A DNA stretch of 6,924 nucleotides, from positions 1 to 6,924 of the forward strand of contig JAPLNJ010000665.1 in NCBI GenBank assembly GCA_026692885.1, written 5' to 3'. The notes beneath the pieces are model-generated. The model was not told the origin of the DNA and made no database searches. It worked only from the letters and a program-made list of their open reading frames with translations. Positions 1-4,334 of this stretch are shown here, piece after piece (position 1 is the stretch's first letter; each line of letters opens with the position of its first letter). Source of the stretch: Planctomycetota bacterium (lineage in GTDB: Bacteria; Planctomycetota; Planctomycetia; Pirellulales; Pirellulaceae). The position numbers were made by a program, and so were the translations under genes.

Positions 1-71
1 CGACCGGATACCCGCTTGCGGGTGGGGAATCGCGCCCGGTGATGCCCGGTCGCGCGACGCGATCCCCGTTC
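1..71. other. G+C-rich structured intergenic edge, no gene seen
   Basis: No coding sequence can be supported here. A perfect 6-bp hairpin with a TT loop lies at 10-23 (ACCCGC/GCGGGT). A longer stem pairs 24-34 (GGGG, then ATCGCG with one bulged A) with 58-67 (CGCGATCCCC). CCCGGT occurs twice inside it (35-40 and 45-50), and 1-7 (CGACCGG) can also pair with 46-52, so alternative folds are possible. No T-tract follows the stems, so a classical intrinsic terminator is not indicated. The region may be the 3' flank of a gene left of the window or another repeat-family hairpin. Confidence 0.4.
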
Positions 72-213
72 GAGCCTGCTGAAAAAGTCAAATCGGCGCA
101 CAGGCTTGCACAAGGTGTGGGGTGGGCTGTGCCCACCAAACACAAGCAGTTGTGGTGGGCACAGCCCACCCTACGACTTTTTCAGCAGGCTCCGTTGGGT
201 TGCGCTTAAACGA
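72..213 (-). mobile_element. Foldback (MITE/REPIN-like) element, copy 1
   Basis: The ends form a perfect 18-bp inverted repeat: GAGCCTGCTGAAAAAGTC at 72-89 and its complement at 175-192. Inside, 117-138 and 153-174 form a second inverted pair (21 of 22 match). Each of these inner arms is also a small hairpin, GGTGGGC-TGT-GCCCACC or its complement. A 22-nt motif, read on the minus strand from 213 to 192 (TCGTTTAAGCGCAACCCAAC...), adjoins the right end. The element has no room for a transposase, so any mobility would depend on a protein encoded elsewhere; REP-type doublets in other bacteria are linked to RAYT transposases. The strand given follows the flanking motif. Calling it mobile is inferred from its structure and from the related copy at 3225-3386. 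Confidence 0.7.
117..174. repeat. Inner pair of REP-like hairpins of copy 1
   Basis: The arms at 117-138 and 153-174 are inverted copies differing at one base. The core of each arm is self-complementary with a 3-nt loop: GGTGGGC, TGT, GCCCACC at 121-137, and GGTGGGC, ACA, GCCCACC at 154-170. Two short hairpins in opposite orientation separated by 14 nt is the architecture of a REP doublet (REPIN). As RNA or single-stranded DNA it could fold into two small hairpins or one long stem. Confidence 0.65.
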
Positions 214-479
214 GCCAATCTCAGCCACGCGCGCTATAAGAGGCCAAATTTTCGTGCTAGATCTCTGTTCTGACATTGACCGTAACGAGCCAATTTGGTG
301 TTATTCATTCCGTCCAGCAACGCCGCCATCAACGATCATTTTAGGAGTCGAGAGCACACGTTTCGATGCAATCACCAACTGCATTGCGAATCAGAAGCGT
401 GGCGGTTGCCGACCGCCTGTTCGAGGACGGTAGCCTCCCGCGAGGAGACCATCGAGCTGACCCTGTGCGCGGAGTGACT
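214..479 (+). other. Leader and upstream region of the DUF1207 gene
   Basis: About 270 bases between the foldback element and the preferred start at 480 hold no separate gene. An 11-nt direct repeat, AACGAGCCAAT, occurs at 209-219 and 284-294, the first overlapping the repeat edge. A candidate promoter lies at 276-304. The 366-479 part is open in the DUF1207 frame from an ATG at 366, but the 38 codons it would add are polar and precede the apparent signal peptide. An AGGAG at 343-347 is 18 nt from that ATG, too far for ordinary use. Confidence 0.45.
276..304 (+). promoter_or_regulatory. Candidate sigma-70-type promoter for the DUF1207 gene
   Basis: TTGACC at 276-281 matches the -35 consensus at five of six bases. 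TGTTAT at 299-304 matches the -10 consensus at four of six, and the spacer is exactly 17 nt. The predicted start near 311 would give a leader of about 170 nt to the GTG at 480, or about 55 nt to the alternative ATG at 366. This is a motif match only; planctomycete promoters are poorly defined. Confidence 0.4.
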
Positions 480-1487
480 GTGGGGCGAGGCCTCCGAACG
501 CTGCTCTGCGCGCTCGTGTTCGGGCTGCCCTGCGCCGCTTCGCGCGACGCCCGCGTGACCGCCCAGGACGAGTTGTTCCCGCCGCCCCCGCTGGAGCACG
601 CGGGGGCGGTGCATTCGGGTCTCGTGAACCCCTTCTCCGCGCAGCAGAGACAACCGGGCCTGGTCGATGTATTCGGTGACTCGGAAACCTGGACCAGGCT
701 CCCCGCAAGCACCCCCGAAACCGAATTCTGGACATGGCAATTGTTGCCCGATGGCGTCATCTACCATTCGTATCTGGCCGGAGTGAAAGAACCTCGTTTC
801 GCCAGCGTTTGGAATCATGACGCGACAGCGGGAAACCTCTGGGATATCGCCCTGGGCGGCCGCGTGGGGATCCTGCGGTATGGGACGGAAGCCGCCGAGC
901 GCGCCGAAGGCTGGGAACTCGACTTCGAAGGGGCGGCGTTTCCACGCTTGGACCGCGATTTGGAACGGGACTTGGTAGCGATCGACTTTCGCGTTGGCCT
1001 ACCTTTGACCTACGGTTACGAACGCTGGCAGACGAAACTGGCGTACTACCATTCGTGTGCCCATCTGGGCGACCAATTCATGCTGCGTTTTCCCGATGTG
1101 CCGCGGACCGACTATTCTCGCGACGCCATTGTCTGGGGCAACTCGTACTTCCCGATCGACGCCCTGCGGCTGTATGCGGAAGTCTCTTGGGCCTTCCGGA
1201 TGTGGGGCGTGGCCAAGCCCTGGGAGTTCCAGGTGGGTGCCGACTACAGCCCGCTCGCCACCGCGCGGGATTTTCGCGGCTCACCGTTTGCCGCGGTCAA
1301 CGCGCATTTTCGTGAGGACGTGGATTACGCGGGTGACCTCGTGGTCCAGGTGGGCTGGCAATGGCGCGGAGCCACGGGCCATCTGTTCCGTCTCGGCGCC
1401 CAGTACTTCAACGGCAACGCCGAAACGTACGAGTTCTTCCGTCGCCAGGAACAGAAGATCGGCTTCGGGATCTGGTACGACTTCTAA
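480..1487 (+). CDS. DUF1207 family protein, putative outer-membrane barrel
   Basis: This is a 335-residue protein recognised as DUF1207, a family of unknown function known to me mainly from planctomycetes. The GTG at 480 is preferred because GGAG at 471-474 lies 5 nt upstream and a Sec-type signal peptide follows at once: basic GRGLR, hydrophobic TLLCALVFGLPCA (8-20), probable cleavage after VTA (26-28). Family-like segments are LPDGVIYHSYLAG (89-101), LWDIALGGRVGILRYGT (120-136), GWELDFEGAAFPRLD (144-158), the HLGDQF region (195-200) and PFAAVNAHFREDVDYAG (269-285). Alternating aromatic and polar strands and a terminal Phe after IGFGIWYD suggest an outer-membrane beta barrel; this is inference. 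In-frame alternatives are an ATG at 366 (373 residues) and a GTG at 474. The gene converges on the antiporter gene with one base between stops. Its function is unknown. Confidence 0.88.
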   Translation: MGRGLRTLLCALVFGLPCAASRDARVTAQDELFPPPPLEHAGAVHSGLVNPFSAQQRQPGLVDVFGDSETWTRLPASTPETEFWTWQLLPDGVIYHSYLAGVKEPRFASVWNHDATAGNLWDIALGGRVGILRYGTEAAERAEGWELDFEGAAFPRLDRDLERDLVAIDFRVGLPLTYGYERWQTKLAYYHSCAHLGDQFMLRFPDVPRTDYSRDAIVWGNSYFPIDALRLYAEVSWAFRMWGVAKPWEFQVGADYSPLATARDFRGSPFAAVNAHFREDVDYAGDLVVQVGWQWRGATGHLFRLGAQYFNGNAETYEFFRRQEQKIGFGIWYDF

Positions 1488-1488
1488 C

Positions 1489-2904
1489 TCAGATCCCGTC
1501 TGCGTTCAGGAACCGGGACTGCAGGATATACGGTTCCAATTCCGTCCCGCGCATCAGTCGCAGGAGGATCGGAGTGGTCATGGCAGTCGTCACCAGCGCC
1601 ATGATCACCAGCATGCAGAAGACGCTGGGCGGGATGACTTGCAGTTGATAGCCGACATTGATGACAATCAATTCCATCAGGGCCCGCGTGTTCATCATGG
1701 TCCCGATACACGCGGCTTCGCGTTTGGAAAAGCCGCTGCCCCAAGCTGCCAAGCTGCAGCCTCCGAATTTGCCGACGACCGCCGCCGCCAGGACCAGCCC
1801 GCACAACAGCCACAGTTGGGTTGATTTCAGACTGCCGATGTCCGTGCGCAGGCCGGTGTAGGTGAAGAAGATCGGCAGGAAGAAGGCCGTGACCAGATCG
1901 CGCAGGCGGCGGTTGACGGCTTCGCGAAACTCGGCTTCTTCCGACAACACGGCACCCACGGAAAACGCGCCAAAAATGGCGAAGATGCCGATCAGATTTG
2001 TGACAATCGCGCAACCGAAGATCACGCAGAGCAGTATCGCCAGACTGTCCACGCCGATCTCTCCGCGGTTCCTCTTCAGCGTCCACCGCGTCCAGCGGCA
2101 CAAGAGCGGCTTGATCAGCAAATGCATACCGAAGGCGAAGGCCAGCGTCTCGGCGATCATCCACAACGTGGTCGACAGTTGAAAGCCGCCGCCCACGATC
2201 GCCGACACCGCGGCCAGCAGTGTCCAGCCAGCCGCGTCATCGCTGGCGGCAGCCGAGATCGTAATCGCCCCGATCCGGGTCCGCGTGATGTTCAGCTCCA
2301 GCATCATGCGGCCCAGGATTGGCAACGCCGTGATCGACATCGCCGTGCCGAGGAACAGCGCCAGGCTCGACAGGCCGGGAACCTGTTGGCTCAGCGGATG
2401 CGGTTCGATTATCGGGTGCAGCAGCACGGCGACCCCGGCGCCCAGGGCAAAGGGCAGCAGGATACCTGCCAGCGAAATCATGATGGCAGCTTTGCCGTGA
2501 GCTCGCAGGTGGCGGAAATCAAACTCCAGTCCGATCAGGAATAGAAGCAGAATCAGACCGACCTGACTCATCGTGGAAAAGATCCAATTCATCGTGGCGT
2601 CGAATAACGCGTGCGGCAGTTCCGGCGAGTGCCAGTGCGGGTGGAAGATCGCTTCCGCCAGTTGAGGAAAAAAGTAGCCCAAACACGAAGGCCCCAGGAT
2701 CAGTCCCGCCGCTATCTCGCCGACGACGCTCGGTTGCCCCAACTTGCGGAAGAGTTTGGCAAACAACCGGGCCGCCAGGATGATGACCACCAATTGGACC
2801 AGGACCGGGAGCAACATCTCTTCGACGTGCAATTGGCGCAGCGCTGCCAGGGCGACCGTGAGGTCGTTCGTTGCGTCAACCGCGAGCAGCAGGAAGACGT
2901 GCAT
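1489..2904 (-). CDS. Cation:proton antiporter, CPA2 (Kef/NapA-like) family
   Basis: This 471-residue inner-membrane protein belongs to the Na+/H+ exchanger domain family, which exchanges a monovalent cation (Na+ or K+) for protons. Visible family marks are LGQPSVVGEIAAGLILGP (55-72), LFLIGLEFDF (121-130), the helix-break segment MSITALPILGRMM (189-201), the ion-site aspartate pair in ASDDAAGW (D222, D223), IFGAFSVGAVLSEE (310-323) and NTRALMELIVINVG (405-418). About a dozen hydrophobic helices are seen. The protein ends soon after the membrane domain, without the TrkA-N/RCK domain of KefB/KefC, so nucleotide or glutathione gating is not expected. The DD pair is typical of electrogenic members; the ion cannot be assigned. 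ATG 2904 is preferred over an in-frame GTG at 3021, because the extra 39 residues are arginine-rich and run through an intergenic repeat. A third option is the ATG at 2817. Confidence 0.92.
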   Translation of the reverse strand: MHVFLLLAVDATNDLTVALAALRQLHVEEMLLPVLVQLVVIILAARLFAKLFRKLGQPSVVGEIAAGLILGPSCLGYFFPQLAEAIFHPHWHSPELPHALFDATMNWIFSTMSQVGLILLLFLIGLEFDFRHLRAHGKAAIMISLAGILLPFALGAGVAVLLHPIIEPHPLSQQVPGLSSLALFLGTAMSITALPILGRMMLELNITRTRIGAITISAAASDDAAGWTLLAAVSAIVGGGFQLSTTLWMIAETLAFAFGMHLLIKPLLCRWTRWTLKRNRGEIGVDSLAILLCVIFGCAIVTNLIGIFAIFGAFSVGAVLSEEAEFREAVNRRLRDLVTAFFLPIFFTYTGLRTDIGSLKSTQLWLLCGLVLAAAVVGKFGGCSLAAWGSGFSKREAACIGTMMNTRALMELIVINVGYQLQVIPPSVFCMLVIMALVTTAMTTPILLRLMRGTELEPYILQSRFLNADGI

Positions 2905-2913
2905 ACGCTCGAC

Positions 2914-2942
2914 AGGATAGCGGAGAACCGTAGGGCGTTCAA
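2914..2942 (-). promoter_or_regulatory. Candidate promoter close to the antiporter start
   Basis: Read on the minus strand, TTGAAC (2942-2937) and TATCCT (2919-2914) are separated by exactly 17 nt, each matching the sigma-70 consensus at four of six bases. Only 9 nt lie between the -10 box and the ATG at 2904. Transcription would begin about 2-3 nt before the start codon, giving a leaderless or near-leaderless message. This agrees with the absence of a clear Shine-Dalgarno sequence there. The match could be chance. Confidence 0.35.
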
Positions 2943-2958
2943 CCCGCCCCCGTACGTG

Positions 2959-3078
2959 TCGTTTAACGGCAAGCCGAAGGCGCAGGTCGCCATCGGCAGA
3001 GACTATCCGTCTTTGTCGCACGCCATCGGCAATTGCACCGCCCGCGCCCGCCGTCGCCTTCAGCTTGCCGCTAAACGA
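2959..3078. repeat. Inverted doublet of a 24-bp intergenic repeat
   Basis: The left arm at 2959-2982 (TCGTTTAACGGCAAGC...) and the right arm at 3055-3078 (same motif on the minus strand) match at 22 of 24 positions, with 72 nt between. No gene is evident in the spacer. The motif is the same family as the 22-nt sequence at the outer edge of both foldback elements (192-213 minus, 3225-3246 plus). The doublet lies 54 nt upstream of the antiporter ATG and would be translated by the longer GTG-started reading frame, which argues against that start. Confidence 0.7.
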
Positions 3079-3159
3079 GGACGAGACACGGACTTGTGAC
3101 CTTTACAGGGGTGGGCACTCCGCCTGCTGGCCGCTATGGTCGGCGCCGTACGGAGACGG

Positions 3160-3178
3160 TACAATTCAGGCCTGGAGG
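3160..3178 (+). promoter_or_regulatory. Strong -10-like box and ribosome binding site ahead of a 25-codon frame
   Basis: TACAAT at 3160-3165 is a five-of-six -10 match, though the bases 17 nt upstream (3137-3142) are only a poor -35. GGAGG at 3174-3178 is a near-perfect Shine-Dalgarno sequence, 5 nt before the ATG at 3184. Together they look like a genuine gene start. An inverted 7-mer (3157-3163, CGGTACA, with 3194-3200) could put the ribosome site in a loop. Confidence 0.4.
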
Positions 3179-3183
3179 CAACC

Positions 3184-3261
3184 ATGATCGAACTGTACCG
3201 CACGCGGTTGAGGATGGCGCATCTTCGTTTAACCGCACGCCGTAGGAGCCTGCTGAATTAG
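3184..3261 (+). pseudogene. Possible truncated gene start or 25-codon peptide
   Basis: An ATG with a well-placed GGAGG opens a frame of only 25 codons (MIELYRTRLRMAHL, then an Arg-rich end) closing at TAG 3259-3261. From position 3225 the frame runs into the conserved edge of the foldback element, so codons 14-25 are repeat sequence and only about 13 codons are unique. The likeliest readings are the 5' remnant of a gene interrupted by the element, or a short leader peptide ahead of the DUF4058 gene. The peptide resembles nothing I recognise. A chance frame cannot be excluded. Confidence 0.3.
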
Positions 3262-3386
3262 TCGTGTGGTAAGCTTCCAGCTTGCCAAATGCGTAGCCGA
3301 GGAAGACGAGAAAACGGAGAATACGGAAGATTGGCAAACTGGAAGCTTACCCCACGTTGCTTTCCGCTACTTTTTCAGCAGGCTCC
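3225..3386 (+). mobile_element. Foldback (MITE/REPIN-like) element, copy 2
   Basis: The outer ends are an inverted repeat: 3245-3262 begins GGAGCCTGCTGAA and pairs with 3369-3386, with two mismatches over 18 bases. These are the same ends as in the element at 72-213, and the right arm reads ACTTTTTCAGCAGGCTC exactly as there. The inner pair is different: 3265-3288 (TGTGGTAAGCTTCCAGC...) pairs with 3331-3354 with two mismatches and a 42-nt loop. Each inner arm is again a mini-hairpin with a 3-nt loop (GGTAAGCT, TCC, AGCTTGCC, one T-G pair). The 22-nt motif TCGTTTAACCGCACGCC... at 3225-3246 adjoins the left end, so this copy is oriented opposite to copy 1. It encodes nothing. Confidence 0.7.
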
Positions 3387-3413
3387 GTGGGCACGCGTGT
3401 GGATCAGCCCACG
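3386..3413. repeat. Third REP-like hairpin next to copy 2
   Basis: CGTGGGC at 3386-3392 pairs perfectly with GCCCACG at 3407-3413 around a 14-nt loop containing ACGCGT. It starts at the last base of the foldback element. Read on the minus strand, GTGGGCTG...TGCCCAC resembles the GGTGGGCTGTGCCCACC arm of copy 1 with an enlarged loop. It may be a related hairpin class or a decayed arm. Confidence 0.45.
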
Positions 3414-3536
3414 TTACGAAGAATCTGACGATGGCGGGTGATCCCGCGTGTCTGTTCATCGACGCGAACACGCTCGATGGCAGGGCCACTGGCCTGATCC
3501 GTGATTTCGTGGTTTCCTAGGAACGGAGACGAACCC
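3414..3536 (+). other. Leader of the DUF4058 gene
   Basis: This 123-nt stretch has no convincing promoter. It contains a 5-bp hairpin at 3434-3447 (GCGGG/CCCGC) and an open frame of 29 codons (3431-3520) without a clear ribosome site. A good Shine-Dalgarno sequence for the next gene, GGAG at 3525-3528, lies 8 nt before its ATG. With no local promoter visible, transcription might start near 3160 and pass through the foldback element, placing it in the 5' leader. Confidence 0.4.
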
Positions 3537-4304
3537 ATGCCGCTGAACGATTGGACTCGGATACCCGCTGGCCTGTTCCACCATTTCCACCAGGACTGGT
3601 CGATCGAAATCGCACGTGAGTTGAATCGACGGCGCCTTCCCAAAGGGATGTCAGCACTGGTGGAACAGCGATCGGGCCCCCGCGAATCTGATGTCTTGAC
3701 CGTTGAAAGCACCCGCAATCCGGGCCGATATGGTTTGGATTCCGATGGCGGCGTGGCGATTGCGGTTCCGCCAATCACGCGGATCGTGCGTCGGACCACG
3801 AAAGAGATTTACGCGGGCCGAGCCAACCGCATTGTCGTTCGACACCACCTGGGCCGCATCGTCGCGGTCATCGAGATTGTGTCGCCGGGGAACAAGGATA
3901 GCCGCGCTGCTCTGCGGGATTTCGTGGAGAAGACGATTGACTTTCTCCGCGCCGGGATCCATGTCTTGATTGTCGATCTGTTCCCGCCCACACCGCGCGA
4001 CTCGTGCGGCATCCACAAAGCCATCTGGGATGAAATCGAGGAGGAGGATTTCACTTTTCCGTTGGGAAAAGACCGCATCCTCGTCTCCTACGAAACGGGC
4101 GGCCTGCGTGCCGCCTACGTCGAGCCGGTCGCGGTCGGAGACGAGTTGCCGGACATGCCCCTGTTTCTGACAGACGCCGGACACATCCTCGTCCCGCTGG
4201 AACCGACCTACCGAGCGGCATGGAATGCGAGCCCGGAAGAACTTCGCAGGGCCGTTGAGATCGGGGTAATGCCGCAGCCCGATGCCGCCGACCCGCTGAT
4301 CTGA
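3537..4304 (+). CDS. DUF4058 family protein
   Basis: This is a 255-residue protein recognised as DUF4058, an uncharacterised family found in cyanobacteria and planctomycetes. Its opening, MPLNDWTRIPAGLFHHFHQDW (residues 1-21, W6 and the HHFH cluster prominent), followed by IARELNRRRLPKG and LVEQRSG, is the form I associate with planctomycete members. The central segment AVIEIVSPGNKDSR (110-123), a lysine at 132 and GIHVLIVDLFPP (140-151) recall the E-[IV]-x-S-P...K...G-v-x-x-x-x-v-D pattern of Uma2-like PD-(D/E)XK-fold proteins, so a nuclease-like fold is possible but unproven. No signal peptide or membrane segment is seen, so it is probably cytoplasmic. GGAG 8 nt upstream fixes ATG 3537; the frame is open from 3501 but has no better start. 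It converges on the large protease gene 30 nt away. Confidence 0.85.
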   Translation: MPLNDWTRIPAGLFHHFHQDWSIEIARELNRRRLPKGMSALVEQRSGPRESDVLTVESTRNPGRYGLDSDGGVAIAVPPITRIVRRTTKEIYAGRANRIVVRHHLGRIVAVIEIVSPGNKDSRAALRDFVEKTIDFLRAGIHVLIVDLFPPTPRDSCGIHKAIWDEIEEEDFTFPLGKDRILVSYETGGLRAAYVEPVAVGDELPDMPLFLTDAGHILVPLEPTYRAAWNASPEELRRAVEIGVMPQPDAADPLI

Positions 4305-4334
4305 GGACAGTCTACTTCCTCCGTGAGCCGTATC

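Noticed and set aside
72..213. Foldback element read as an intrinsic terminator or CRISPR repeat
   Set aside because: The stem is nested and far longer than a terminator, with no fitting T-run after the loop. The copies are inverted and far apart rather than direct and regularly spaced.
209..294. AACGAGCCAAT direct repeat (209-219, 284-294) as a target-site duplication of copy 1
   Set aside because: Both copies lie on the same side of the foldback element, so they do not flank it.
1484..2164. Other frames over the antiporter and DUF1207 genes (for example 1057-1824 plus, 2611-3099 plus, 341-818 minus)
   Set aside because: They are shadows of well-supported genes, with low-complexity Arg/Pro/Gln-rich translations and no family motifs.
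2905..3021. N-terminal extension of the antiporter from GTG 3021
   Set aside because: The 39 residues are Arg-rich, not membrane-like, have no ribosome site, and overlap the repeat arm at 2959-2982.
3431..3520. A 29-codon frame just upstream of the DUF4058 gene
   Set aside because: It has no clear Shine-Dalgarno sequence, no recognisable motif, and lies in a short leader where a chance frame of this size is common.
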